Positions 9,129-18,022 of a stretch of DNA of 64,000 nucleotides are shown here, piece by piece. The DNA comes from Breoghania corrubedonensis (lineage in GTDB: Bacteria > Pseudomonadota > Alphaproteobacteria > Rhizobiales > Stappiaceae). The stretch lies in NCBI RefSeq assembly GCF_003053845.1, contig NZ_QAYG01000013.1:55833-119832 (forward strand), given 5' to 3'. The notes below the pieces were generated by a model that worked only from the letters and a program-made list of their open reading frames with translations, ran no database searches and had not been told where the DNA came from. Numbering within the stretch: the stretch's first letter is position 1; the number at the start of each line of letters is the position of its first letter. Made by a program: the position numbers and the translations under genes.

Positions 9129-10348
9129 GCGACACGACCACACCGATCGCCGTTGCCGACAGGCCCGAAACCTCCAGATCCGGGGGCGGCAAATCCGGCT
9201 GGCATTTTCTGAAAGGACACCTGCGCGAATACGGCATCCTGATCGCGCTGGTCGCCATCATGGCCTTCTTTCAGGTCGCGACCGACGGGATTCTGCTCAA
9301 GCCGGTGAACCTGACCAATCTCATCCTGCAGAATTCCTACATCGTCATCATGGCGGTGGGCATGCTGCTGGTGATCGTGTGCGGGCACATCGACCTGTCG
9401 GTCGGCTCGGTGCTGGGCTTCATCGGGGCGCTGGCGGCGGTTATGATCGTGCAATGGGGCATGCCGTGGCCCGTCGCGAGCCTTCTGTGCCTTGCCGCGG
9501 GTGCGCTGATCGGCATGGCCCAGGGCTTCTGGGTCGCCTATTTCCGCATTCCCTCCTTCATCGTCACGCTTGCCGGCATGCTGGTCTTCAAGGGGCTGAC
9601 GCTGTGGCTGCTCGCCGGCCAGTCGGTGGGGCCCTTCCCGCCGCATTTCCGGCTCATCGCCTCCGGCTTCGTGCCCGACATCTTTTCAGGCGAACACCTG
9701 AACCTGTTCTCGCTCGTCGTCGGCATCGCGGTGGCCGGCCTGCTGCTGTGGCTCGCCATGCGCACCCGCGCCCAGCAAAAGGGCATCGGTGCGGAGGTCG
9801 AGCCCTTCGCCTTCTTCGCCGCCAGAAATCTCCTGATCTTCGCAGCCCTCGTTTACATGTCCTGGCTCATGGCGGGTTTTCGCGGGCTGCCCAACGTCTT
9901 CGTCGTCATGGCGCTCTTGATCGCGATCTACGCCTTCCTGACCAACCGCACGACCTTCGGCCGCCGCATCTACGCCATCGGCGGCAACGAGAAGGCGGCG
10001 TCGCTGTCGGGCATCAACTCCAAGCGGCTGACCTTCCTGACCTTCGCCAACATGGGCATGCTGGCGGCCCTTGCCGGTCTCGTCTTCGCCGCCCGCCTCA
10101 ACACCGCGACGCCCAAGGCCGGCGTCGCCTTCGAGCTCGACGTGATCGCGGCCGTCTTCATCGGCGGGGCGTCCATGTCCGGCGGCGTCGGCACGGTCGT
10201 CGGCGCCGTGGTGGGAGCCTTCATCATGGGGGTCATGAACAACGGCATGTCGATCCTCGGCATCGGCATCGACTGGCAGCAGGTCATCAAGGGGCTCGTT
10301 CTGCTGGCCGCGGTGATCTTCGACGTCCTGAACAAGCAGAAGGGGTGA
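9125..10348 (+). CDS. gguB: Sugar ABC transporter permease GguB/MmsB
   Basis: A 407-residue permease of the RbsC/XylH type with about ten or more hydrophobic segments. Diagnostic stretches are LLVIVCGHIDLSVGSVLGF (near residue 80), FRIPSFIVTLAGMLVFKGL, and AAVFIGGASMSGGVGTVVGA near the C terminus. The start overlaps gguA by four bases. A cytoplasmic hydrophilic N-terminal stretch of about 35 residues precedes the first helix, and a longer central loop (about residues 215-235) matches XylH/MmsB-like permeases, which are longer than RbsC. It works with ChvE and GguA. GguC starts four bases downstream. Confidence 0.95.
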   Translation: MSDTTTPIAVADRPETSRSGGGKSGWHFLKGHLREYGILIALVAIMAFFQVATDGILLKPVNLTNLILQNSYIVIMAVGMLLVIVCGHIDLSVGSVLGFIGALAAVMIVQWGMPWPVASLLCLAAGALIGMAQGFWVAYFRIPSFIVTLAGMLVFKGLTLWLLAGQSVGPFPPHFRLIASGFVPDIFSGEHLNLFSLVVGIAVAGLLLWLAMRTRAQQKGIGAEVEPFAFFAARNLLIFAALVYMSWLMAGFRGLPNVFVVMALLIAIYAFLTNRTTFGRRIYAIGGNEKAASLSGINSKRLTFLTFANMGMLAALAGLVFAARLNTATPKAGVAFELDVIAAVFIGGASMSGGVGTVVGAVVGAFIMGVMNNGMSILGIGIDWQQVIKGLVLLAAVIFDVLNKQKG

Positions 10349-10352
10349 AGCC

Positions 10353-11345
10353 ATGCTGCTGTCGCAATATTCCCGGGCGGGCGGAACCCCGCAGATCGTC
10401 GTGCGCGAGGGCACCGAAGCCTACGAGGTCAAGACCGACCTGTGCCTTTACGCGCTCGCGCTCGACTGCATCGAAACCGGCCAGCCGCTGCGCGAGCGCA
10501 TCGCCGCGCTCGGCGTCCGGGACGCGGTGGACATCGAGGCGCTTTATGCCGCCGGCAGGCTTCTGCCGCCGGTGACCCATCCAGATCCCGCCCATCTCCA
10601 CATCACCGGCACGGGGCTCACGCATCTGGGATCGGCCGCAACGCGTGCGGAAATGCACAAGGCGGCGCAAGAGCACGAGACCGACAGCATGCGGATGTTC
10701 CGGCTGGGTCTTGAGGGCGGAAAGCCTGCGAACGGTGCCGCCGGGGTGCAGCCGGAATGGTTCTACAAGGGCAACGGTTTTGCGCTCGCAAGCCCCGGCG
10801 CGCCGCTGGAGGCGCCGGAATTCGCCGAGGACGGCGGCGAGGAACCGGAAATCGCCGGGATCTATCTCATCGCGCCCGACGGAACGCCGGTGCGGCTCGG
10901 CTGGGCGCTGGCGAACGAGTTTTCCGACCATGTCATGGAACGGCGGAACTACCTCTATCTCGCCCATTCCAAACTGCGTCCGGCGGCAATCGGCCCGGAG
11001 CTGCTGATCGGCGAACTGCCGCAAAGTGTCGAGGGCTGGTCGCGGATCCGGCGCGGCAACGAGACGATCTTCGAACAGCCGTTTTTATCGGGCGAGGCCA
11101 ACATGAACCACTCGCTGGCGAACCTCGAACACCACCATTTCAAGTACAAGCTGTTCCGTCAGCCGGGCGATGTGCATGTGCACATGTTCGGAACGGCGAC
11201 GCTTTCCTTCGCCGCCGGCATCACGCCGCGCGACGGCGACGTCTTCGAGATCGAGGCGGAACCGTTCGGCCTGCCCTTGCGCAATCCCCTGTCCTTCGCG
11301 CCGCTCGCCCGCCCCGAGCCGCGCATCGAAATCCGCGCGCTGTGA
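10353..11345 (+). CDS. gguC: AraD1/GguC, L-2-keto-3-deoxyarabonate dehydratase of the FAH family
   Basis: A 330-residue protein of the fumarylacetoacetate-hydrolase-like fold in the GguC/AraD1 subgroup. Visible are WFYKGNGFALASPGAPLE and EIAGIYLIAPDG, an RLGWALANEFSDHVMERRNY segment, and a conserved C-terminal HMFGTATLSFAAGI block. In Agrobacterium the gguABC genes were renamed mmsAB-araD1. AraD1 converts L-2-keto-3-deoxyarabonate to 2-oxoglutarate semialdehyde in the non-phosphorylative arabinose pathway. The linkage here to an arabinonate-type dehydratase and an arabinose 1-dehydrogenase supports that role. It sits four bases after gguB and nine before the dehydratase. The next enzyme, 2-oxoglutarate semialdehyde dehydrogenase, is not in this window. 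Confidence 0.88.
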   Translation: MLLSQYSRAGGTPQIVVREGTEAYEVKTDLCLYALALDCIETGQPLRERIAALGVRDAVDIEALYAAGRLLPPVTHPDPAHLHITGTGLTHLGSAATRAEMHKAAQEHETDSMRMFRLGLEGGKPANGAAGVQPEWFYKGNGFALASPGAPLEAPEFAEDGGEEPEIAGIYLIAPDGTPVRLGWALANEFSDHVMERRNYLYLAHSKLRPAAIGPELLIGELPQSVEGWSRIRRGNETIFEQPFLSGEANMNHSLANLEHHHFKYKLFRQPGDVHVHMFGTATLSFAAGITPRDGDVFEIEAEPFGLPLRNPLSFAPLARPEPRIEIRAL

Positions 11346-11353
11346 GGGACCCG

Positions 11354-13099
11354 ATGCCCTTTCAACCGGCCGCATGGCCCCGCAAGCTCAGATCGCAGGA
11401 ATGGTACGGCGGCACGTCGCGCGACAACATCTATCATCGCGGCTGGCTGAAGAACCAGGGCTACCCGCACGACCTGTTCGATGGCCGGCCGGTGATCGGC
11501 GTGCTCAACACCTGGTCGGAGCTGACGCCGTGCAACGGCCATCTGCACGAGCTGGCGCAGAAGGTGAAGGCGGGCATCTGGGAGGCCGGCGGGTTTCCGC
11601 TGGAGGTGCCGGTCTTCTCGGCTTCCGAGAACACGTTCCGCCCGACCGCCATGATGTACCGCAACCTCGCCGCCATGGCGGTGGAGGAGACGATGCGCGC
11701 CCAGCCCATCGACGGCGCGGTGCTGCTGGTGGGCTGCGACAAGACCACGCCGTCGCTCTTGATGGGGGCGGCCTCCACCGATATCCCGTCCATCGTCGTC
11801 TCCGGCGGCCCGATGCTGAATGGCTGGTTCCGGGGCGAGCGGATCGGCTCGGGCACGGCGCTTTGGCAGATGTCGGAGGACATCAAGGCCGGCCGGATCA
11901 GCCGGGAGGATTTCCTGGAAGCCGAGCAGGCGATGAGCCGGTCGTCGGGCACCTGCAACACGATGGGCACGGCCTCCACCATGGCCTCCATGGCCGAGGC
12001 GCTGGGCATGGCGCTGTCCGGCAATGCCGCCATTCCCGCCGTGGATGCGCGCCGGCGCGTGATGGCGCAGATGACGGGGCGGCGCATCGTGCAGATGGTC
12101 AAGGACGACCTCAAGCCCTCCGACATCCTGACGCGGCAGGCGTTCGAGAACGCGATCCGCACCAACGGCGCGATCGGCGGCTCGACCAATGCGGTGATCC
12201 ACCTTCTGGCGCTCGCCGGCAGGGCCGAGGTGCCGCTGACGCTCGACGACTGGGACCGGCTCGGCCGCGACGTGCCGACCATCGTCAACCTGATGCCGTC
12301 GGGCGCGTATCTGATGGAGGAATTCTTCTACGCCGGCGGCCTGCCCGTCGTCCTGAAGCGTCTGGGCGAGGCCGGGTTGCTCCACCGCGAGGCGCTGACG
12401 GTGTCGGGCAAATCCATCTGGGAGGAGGTCGGCGACGCGGTGAACTGGAACGAGGACGTGATCCGGCCGGCCGAGCGGGCGCTGACCTCGTCGGGCGGGA
12501 TCGCCGTGCTGAAGGGAAATCTGGCGCCCGGCGGCGCGGTGATCAAGCCTTCGGCGGCCTCCGCGCACCTGATGAAGCATCGCGGCCGCGCCGTGGTCTT
12601 CGAGGATATCGACGCCTACAAGGCGCGGATCGACGACGAGGCGCTCGACATTGACGAGACCTGCGTGATGGTGCTCCAGAACTGCGGTCCGAAGGGCTAT
12701 CCTGGCATGTCGGAAGTCGGCAACATGGGCCTGCCGCCCAAGGTGCTGAGGAAGGGCATCACCGACATGGTGCGCATATCGGACGCGCGCATGTCCGGTA
12801 CCGCCTACGGCACGGTGATCCTGCATGTGTCGCCGGAAGCCGCCGCCGGCGGGCCACTCGCCATCGTGCGCACCGGCGACATGATCGAGATCGACGTGGA
12901 GGCCCGCTCCCTCCATCTCGATCTGCCGGCCGAGGAGATTGCCGCGCGCCTTGCCGGGTGGCGCGCGCCGGAAGGGCCGCCTGAGCGGGGCGGCTATACC
13001 CGCCTTTACCACGACAACGTCGAAGGTGCCGACACGGGTGCCGATTTCGTCTTTCTCAAGGGCCGCCGCGGCCGGGAGGTACCACGTGACAGCCACTAG
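11354..13099 (+). CDS. IlvD/Edd-family sugar-acid dehydratase, probably L-arabinonate dehydratase
   Basis: 581 residues, the length of the rhizobial L-arabinonate dehydratase. Three cysteines expected to hold a [2Fe-2S] cluster are present: Cys60 in SELTPCNGHL, Cys128 in VGCDKTTPS and Cys201 in SSGTCNTMGT. The C-terminal swivel domain includes NCGPKGYPGMSE and ISDARMSGTAYG, with the Ser that acts as general base in this family. It removes water from L-arabinonate (or D-galactonate/D-fuconate) to give the 2-keto-3-deoxy acid used by GguC. The ATG at 11354 is chosen because homology begins there; a long frame upstream overlaps gguC and is not supported. The gene overlaps the next by 14 bases. 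Confidence 0.9.
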   Translation: MPFQPAAWPRKLRSQEWYGGTSRDNIYHRGWLKNQGYPHDLFDGRPVIGVLNTWSELTPCNGHLHELAQKVKAGIWEAGGFPLEVPVFSASENTFRPTAMMYRNLAAMAVEETMRAQPIDGAVLLVGCDKTTPSLLMGAASTDIPSIVVSGGPMLNGWFRGERIGSGTALWQMSEDIKAGRISREDFLEAEQAMSRSSGTCNTMGTASTMASMAEALGMALSGNAAIPAVDARRRVMAQMTGRRIVQMVKDDLKPSDILTRQAFENAIRTNGAIGGSTNAVIHLLALAGRAEVPLTLDDWDRLGRDVPTIVNLMPSGAYLMEEFFYAGGLPVVLKRLGEAGLLHREALTVSGKSIWEEVGDAVNWNEDVIRPAERALTSSGGIAVLKGNLAPGGAVIKPSAASAHLMKHRGRAVVFEDIDAYKARIDDEALDIDETCVMVLQNCGPKGYPGMSEVGNMGLPPKVLRKGITDMVRISDARMSGTAYGTVILHVSPEAAAGGPLAIVRTGDMIEIDVEARSLHLDLPAEEIAARLAGWRAPEGPPERGGYTRLYHDNVEGADTGADFVFLKGRRGREVPRDSH

Positions 13100-14048
13100 C
13101 ATCGCGCTTGTCGGCATCGGCAAGATCGCCCGCGACCAGCACATCCCCGCGCTGGCCGCCTCTCCCGCCTTCGAACTGGCGGCGACCGTCAGCGGGTCCG
13201 GCGGCGTCGATGGCGTGGAGAATTTCGACAGCGTCGAGGCGCTGGTCCGCGACCGGCCGGATATCCGCGCCATCAGCTTCTGCACCCCGCCGCAGGTCCG
13301 CTATCCGGGCGCACGCGCCGCACTCGATGCGGGCTGCCATGTGATGCTGGAAAAGCCGCCGGGCGCCAGCCTGTCGGAGGTTCACGCGCTTGAAGCGCTG
13401 GCGGCCGACAAGGGCCTGACGCTGTTCGCCACATGGCATTCCCGCCACGCGGCTTCGGTCGCGGCGGCGAAGGCGTGGCTTGCGGACAGGCAGGTGACGT
13501 CGGTCCGCATCGACTGGAAGGAGGACACCCGCGTCTGGCATCCGGGACAGCGCTGGATCTGGCAGGCCGGCGGGCTCGGCGTCTTCGATCCGGCGATCAA
13601 CGCCTTTTCGATCCTGACGGAGATATTGCCGGTGCCGGTTCATGTGAGCGGTGCGGAGCTGCGGTTTCCGGGCAATTGCGAGACGCCGATCGCCGGCGAG
13701 GTCCGCATGGACGGCCCCTCCGGCCCGCTCGTCGTCGCCGATCTCGACTTTCTCCACGAGGGCGATCCGTTCTGGCGCCAGACCATCGAGACCGACGGCG
13801 GCACGCTGACGCTCGACCAGGGCGGCGCGATCATGGAGATCGACGGGGTGAGGCATGCCGGCGAAAACTGGGAGGAGCCCGGCATCCACGGCGAATATGA
13901 CGGGCTTTATGAGAAGTTCGCCGATCTTCTGGAAGCCGGCGCCTCGGAGGTCGACCTTCGTCCGATGACGCTGGTCGCCGACGCCTTCACGCTCGGCCGC
14001 CGGCTTGAGGCGCCGGACTTCTTCGATCCGGCGCTTGCCGGGGACTGA
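13086..14048 (+). CDS. Gfo/Idh/MocA-family L-arabinose/D-galactose 1-dehydrogenase
   Basis: 320 residues. The Rossmann start (IALVGIGKIARDQHIPAL) and the catalytic EKPPGAS motif (Lys90) match the L-arabinose 1-dehydrogenase of Azospirillum and the related D-galactose 1-dehydrogenases, as do LFATWHSRHA, the VRIDWKEDTRVWHPGQRWIW block and GGLGVFDPAINA. The enzyme oxidises the sugar at C1 to the lactone with NAD(P)+. The start is GTG 13086, five bases after GGGAGG and inside the end of the dehydratase gene. The product lactone could be opened by the SMP-30 protein encoded at 19011. It is the last gene of the chvE operon; a palindromic repeat follows. Confidence 0.9.
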   Translation: MTATSIALVGIGKIARDQHIPALAASPAFELAATVSGSGGVDGVENFDSVEALVRDRPDIRAISFCTPPQVRYPGARAALDAGCHVMLEKPPGASLSEVHALEALAADKGLTLFATWHSRHAASVAAAKAWLADRQVTSVRIDWKEDTRVWHPGQRWIWQAGGLGVFDPAINAFSILTEILPVPVHVSGAELRFPGNCETPIAGEVRMDGPSGPLVVADLDFLHEGDPFWRQTIETDGGTLTLDQGGAIMEIDGVRHAGENWEEPGIHGEYDGLYEKFADLLEAGASEVDLRPMTLVADAFTLGRRLEAPDFFDPALAGD

Positions 14049-14160
14049 CGGTCTGGCGATCCGACCGATGGGAAAGGAGGAGAGGTTCGACGCAAGGAGG
14101 AATGGGCTAAATGAACGGATTCCGGAGCGGTGGAAAAACACCGGGCGCGAGCCCCGTGCA

Positions 14161-14296
14161 CCCCTCTCCCCCCTTGTGGGGGAGATGTCACGCCTTCGCG
14201 TGACAGAGGGGGGTAACGCCGCTTGCTCCGTGTCTGCCGCCATACCCCCCTCTGTCGACCGTAGGTCGACATCTCCCCCGCAAGGGGGGAGAGGGG
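14161..14296. repeat. Rhizobial-type intergenic palindromic repeat pair
   Basis: Two 54-bp units face each other: 14161-14214 and 14243-14296. Their outer arms are nearly identical when one is reverse-complemented (CCCCTCTCCCCCCTTG followed by a G-run, with one mismatch). Each unit has its own inner hairpin: GTCACGCC..GGCGTGAC-like at about 14187-14204 and GTCGACC..GGTCGAC at about 14254-14270. This organisation resembles the short palindromic elements scattered between genes in Rhizobiales. It fills the 383-bp gap between the dehydrogenase and ytfQ. In RNA it would fold into a long cruciform-like structure that could separate the two operons. Confidence 0.8.
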
Positions 14297-14431
14297 AACA
14301 AGTGGCTTGCGCTCGGCGTCCATCTGATCACGCCGAACTGGGGAAGAGACGAAGGCTTTGAATAAATGAATTGATCCGCCGAGACGGACGGGAGCTCTCC
14401 GTTTCGGTTCATTGAAGAGGGAGGAGACGAC

Positions 14432-15394
14432 ATGAGGAATTTTCTGACAGCGGTCGCGCTGGCGGCCTTCGGCGCATCGGCTGCACTCAGCCAGACCGCG
14501 CTCGCCCAGACCGTGGGCTTTTCGCAGATCGGATCGGAATCCGGCTGGCGCGCGGCGGAGACGACGCTGACCAAGCAGCAGGCCGAAGAGCGCGGCATCA
14601 CCCTGAAATTCTCCGACGCCCAGCAGAAGCAGGAAAACCAGATCGCCGCCATCCGTTCCTTCATCGCCCAGGGCGTGGACGCGATCCTTCTGGCGCCCGT
14701 GGTGGCGACCGGCTGGGACAGCGTGCTGAAGGAAGCCAAGGACGCGGAAATCCCCGTCGTCCTGCTCGACCGGCAGGTGGACAGCGACAAGTCGCTCTAT
14801 CTGACGGCCGTCGGCTCGGATCTGGTGCATGAGGGCGAAGTCGCCGGCCAATGGCTGGTCGATCACGTCGCCGGCAAGGAATGCCGCGTCGTCGAATTGC
14901 AGGGCACCACCGGTTCCTCGCCGGCGATCGACCGCAAGACCGGCTTCGAGAAGGCGATCGCCGGGCACGACAACGTCAAGATCGTGCGCTCGCAGACGGG
15001 CGACTTCACCCGCGCGCAGGGCAAGGAAGTGATGGAGTCCTTCCTGCAGGCCGAAGGCAGGGGCCAGAACATCTGCGCGCTCTACGCCCATAACGACGAC
15101 ATGGCCGTCGGCGCGATCCAGGCCATCAAGGAGGCCGGGCTGAAGCCGGGCGATGACATTCTCGTCGTCTCCATCGACGGCGTGCCGGACATCTTCAAGG
15201 CGATCGCCGCCGGCGAGGCGAATGCGACGGTGGAACTGACGCCGAACATGGCCGGCCCGGCCTTCGACGCGCTCAAAGCCTACATGGACGACGGCACGGT
15301 GCCGCCGAAGTTCATCCAGACGGATTCGAAGCTCTACACCAAGGCCGACGATCCGGAAGGCGAATACGAGCGCCGCAAGAACCTCGGCTACTGA
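14432..15394 (+). CDS. ytfQ: YtfQ-like galactofuranose-type sugar-binding protein
   Basis: 320 residues with a Sec signal peptide (FLTAVALAAFGASAALS, cleavage near TALAQ). Mature-region hallmarks of the YtfQ group are TVGFSQIGSESGWRAAETT, DAQQKQENQIAAIRSFIAQG, LLAPVVATGWDSVLKEAK and VSIDGVPDIFKAIAAGE. E. coli YtfQ binds galactofuranose for YtfRT-YjfF; family members also bind arabinofuranose and other furanoses. The start has GGGAGGAGA upstream. It begins the second operon and is followed by a strong hairpin (15407-15435) before the ATPase gene. The furanose preference is an inference from the complete ytf set. Confidence 0.92.
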   Translation: MRNFLTAVALAAFGASAALSQTALAQTVGFSQIGSESGWRAAETTLTKQQAEERGITLKFSDAQQKQENQIAAIRSFIAQGVDAILLAPVVATGWDSVLKEAKDAEIPVVLLDRQVDSDKSLYLTAVGSDLVHEGEVAGQWLVDHVAGKECRVVELQGTTGSSPAIDRKTGFEKAIAGHDNVKIVRSQTGDFTRAQGKEVMESFLQAEGRGQNICALYAHNDDMAVGAIQAIKEAGLKPGDDILVVSIDGVPDIFKAIAAGEANATVELTPNMAGPAFDALKAYMDDGTVPPKFIQTDSKLYTKADDPEGEYERRKNLGY

Positions 15395-15406
15395 CACGGA
15401 CGCGAT

Positions 15407-15435
15407 CGGCGCGGCGGCCTTTCATCGCCGCGCCG
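15407..15435 (+). promoter_or_regulatory. Intercistronic hairpin between ytfQ and ytfR
   Basis: CGGCGCGGCG (15407-15416) pairs perfectly with CGCCGCGCCG (15426-15435) around a nine-base loop, starting 12 bases after the ytfQ stop. There is no U-tract. It is placed as expected for an element that protects the abundant binding-protein transcript. Confidence 0.65.
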
Positions 15436-15470
15436 GCGAGCCAGTTCCAGACGAAGCGGACCGTTCCGAG

Positions 15471-17000
15471 ATGCTGCTCACCATTCGCTCGCTCACCAAG
15501 ACCTTTCCCGGCACGACGGCGCTCGACGCGGTCGATTTCGACCTCGCGGCCGGCGAGATCCACGCGCTTCTGGGAGAGAACGGCGCCGGCAAGTCCACGC
15601 TCATCAAGTGCCTGACGGGCGCCTACAGCCGCGACGGCGGCGAAATCTCGCTCGAAGGGCGACCGATCTCGCCGCGTTCGACCTCCAAGGCGCAGGAACT
15701 GGGCATCGGCACGGTCTATCAGGAGGTCAATCTGCTGGCGAACCTGACGGTCGCACAGAACCTGACCTTCGGCCGGGAGCCGACGCGCTTCGGCATGGTC
15801 GATGCCCGGGCCCAGAAGCGCCAGGCCGAGGCGATGCTGGAGGGCTACGGGCTCGATATCGACGTATCGCGCAACCTCGCCGCCTATTCCGTGGCGGTGC
15901 GCCAGATCATCGCCATCGCCCGCGCGGTCGCGCTTTCGGGCAAGGTCCTGATCCTCGACGAGCCGACCGCCAGTCTCGACGCGCGCGAGGTCGAGACGCT
16001 GTTCGACGTGGTGCGCGGCCTGAGGGACCGGGGACTCGGCATCGTCTTCGTCTCCCACTTTCTCGATCAGGTCTTCGCGCTGACCGACCGGGTCACGGTG
16101 CTGCGCAACGGCCGCAGGGTGGCGAGCGAGCGCACCGCCGATCTTAACCGCGTCCGGCTGATCGAGCACATGCTGGGCCATGCGCTGGAAGACGAGGTCA
16201 TCGCGCACGGCAAGACGCATGATGCGGCGGCGGCGCAAAGGCCGGAGCTTCTGCGGTTTGAGAATTTCGGCCGGCGCGGGCATGTCGAGCCCTTCGATCT
16301 TGCGGTCGGGCGCGGCGAGGTTCTGGGTCTTGCAGGCCTTCTGGGCTCGGGACGCACCGAAAGCGCGGAGCTTCTGTTCGGCGTGGTGGAGGCCCACAGC
16401 GGCGCGGCGCGCGACGAGAACGGGACCTTCGATCTTTCCTCCCCGCGCGCGGCGGTTGCCGCCGGCTTCGGCTACGCACCGGAAGAACGCAAAGAAGACG
16501 GCATCGTCGCCGATCTTTCGGTACGCGAGAACATCGCCCTTGCACTTCAGGCGCACCGGGGCTGGTTGCGCCGTCTGTCGGGGGCGGAACAGGCCCGGCT
16601 GGCGAACAACTATATCGCCCGCCTCGACATCCGCACCTTCGGGCCGGAGCAGCCGGTCGGCGAATTGTCCGGCGGCAACCAGCAGAAGGTCGTGCTGGCG
16701 CGCTGGCTCGCCATGAACCCGCGCTTTCTCATTCTCGACGAGCCGACGCGCGGCATCGACGTGGGCGCGCATGCGGAAATCCTGCGGCTGATCCAGAAGG
16801 TGACGGCCGAGGGCATGTCCATTCTCATCATCTCCTCCGAGCTCGACGAACTCATCGCCGTTTCGGACCGCGTCATCGTCGTGCGCGACCGGCGGCACGT
16901 GGCGGAGCTGACGGGACGGGAAATCACCTCCGATACCATCGTGCGCGCCATCGCCGCCCCGCAAGCGGGCCGGCAGAACAGCGGGGAGGAAGCCGCGTGA
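15471..17000 (+). CDS. ytfR: YtfR-like sugar ABC transporter ATPase (double ATPase)
   Basis: 509 residues with two ATPase halves. The first has Walker A GENGAGKST near residue 38 and Walker B LILDEPTASLDARE. The N-terminal signature region reads YSVAVRQIIAIARA in place of canonical LSGGQ, as is typical of YtfR and relatives. The second half has LAGLLGSGRTES, signature LSGGNQQKVVLARWL and LILDEPTRGIDVG. It powers the YtfQRT-YjfF importer. The stop overlaps ytfT by four bases (GTGA). Confidence 0.93.
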   Translation: MLLTIRSLTKTFPGTTALDAVDFDLAAGEIHALLGENGAGKSTLIKCLTGAYSRDGGEISLEGRPISPRSTSKAQELGIGTVYQEVNLLANLTVAQNLTFGREPTRFGMVDARAQKRQAEAMLEGYGLDIDVSRNLAAYSVAVRQIIAIARAVALSGKVLILDEPTASLDAREVETLFDVVRGLRDRGLGIVFVSHFLDQVFALTDRVTVLRNGRRVASERTADLNRVRLIEHMLGHALEDEVIAHGKTHDAAAAQRPELLRFENFGRRGHVEPFDLAVGRGEVLGLAGLLGSGRTESAELLFGVVEAHSGAARDENGTFDLSSPRAAVAAGFGYAPEERKEDGIVADLSVRENIALALQAHRGWLRRLSGAEQARLANNYIARLDIRTFGPEQPVGELSGGNQQKVVLARWLAMNPRFLILDEPTRGIDVGAHAEILRLIQKVTAEGMSILIISSELDELIAVSDRVIVVRDRRHVAELTGREITSDTIVRAIAAPQAGRQNSGEEAA

Positions 17001-18022
17001 CCGTCTTGCGCCGTATCGCGCCCCAGCTCGTGACGCTTGCCGCTCTCGTGGCCCTGGTGACGCTGTTCTTTCCCGATTTCCTGAGGATCGAGGTCGTGGA
17101 CGGCCGGTTCGTCGGGCCCGTCATGGACATCGCGAAACGCGGCGCGCAGGTGGGGCTTTTGACTGTCGGCATGACGCTTGTGGTCGCCACCCGGGGCATC
17201 GACCTTTCCGTCGGCACGGTCATGGCGATTTCCGGCGCCGTCGCCGCCTGGGCGATCACGCACGACGTGTCGCTCGCCGGCACGCTGGCGCTGGCGCTCA
17301 CGGCGGGTGCGGCCGCGGGCCTTTGGAACGGCTGCCTCGTCGCGCTCGTCGGCATCCAGCCGATCGTCGCCACGCTGATCCTGATGACCTCGGGGCGCGG
17401 CATCGCGCAGCTGATCACCGAGGGGCGCATTCTCACCTTCTCCAACGAGGGGCTGGCCTTTCTCGGCTCCGGCGATCTTCTCGGCATTCCCGTTCCCGCC
17501 CTGATCTGGTTCGCCGCGGCGCTCGCCATCGCGTTGCTGATGCGGCGCACGGCGCTCGGACTGCTGGTCGAGGCGGTCGGCGTGAACCGGTCGGCCTCCG
17601 CGCTCGCAGGCGTCAACGCCGCCGTGCTGCTGGTCGCGGTCTACGTCGCCTCGGGCCTGTGCGCGGGGCTGGCCGGCATCGTCTCGGCCGCCGACATCCG
17701 CGGGGCGGACGCCAACAATGCCGGGCTGTGGCTGGAGCTGGATGCAATCCTCGCCGTGGTGATCGGCGGCAATTCGCTGCTGGGCGGGCGGTTTTCCATC
17801 GCCGCCTCGCTCATCGGCGCGCTGATCATCCAGACCATCGACACCGGCATCCTGCTGGCGGGCTTTCCCTCCGAATACAACCTCGTCATCAAGGCCGCGC
17901 TGGTGCTCGTCATCCTCGTGCTGCAGAGCCCGAACCTCGCCCATCAATGGCGCACGGTCGGCCGCGCGGCCCGCCGCCGGCGCGAGGGCGTTCCCCTGTC
18001 CGCGAAGGCACAAGGCCAATGA
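16997..18022 (+). CDS. ytfT: YtfT-like sugar ABC transporter permease
   Basis: A 341-residue permease. The signature segments GMTLVVATRGIDLSVGTVMA (near residues 57-76) and LAVVIGGNSLLGGRFSIAAS near 250 belong to the branch of sugar permeases that includes YtfT. It starts with GTG overlapping ytfR, and its own stop overlaps the yjfF start (ATGA). It pairs with YjfF as a heterodimer, in contrast to the single permease of the chvE-ggu system. The C-terminal tail (about residues 315-341) is Arg-rich and hydrophilic. Confidence 0.93.
   Translation: MTVLRRIAPQLVTLAALVALVTLFFPDFLRIEVVDGRFVGPVMDIAKRGAQVGLLTVGMTLVVATRGIDLSVGTVMAISGAVAAWAITHDVSLAGTLALALTAGAAAGLWNGCLVALVGIQPIVATLILMTSGRGIAQLITEGRILTFSNEGLAFLGSGDLLGIPVPALIWFAAALAIALLMRRTALGLLVEAVGVNRSASALAGVNAAVLLVAVYVASGLCAGLAGIVSAADIRGADANNAGLWLELDAILAVVIGGNSLLGGRFSIAASLIGALIIQTIDTGILLAGFPSEYNLVIKAALVLVILVLQSPNLAHQWRTVGRAARRRREGVPLSAKAQGQ

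Noticed and set aside
11159..13285. 708-codon open frame on the minus strand across the dehydratase gene
   Set aside because: Antisense to a clear IlvD/Edd gene in GC-rich DNA, low-complexity His/Arg/Gly-rich product, no family features.
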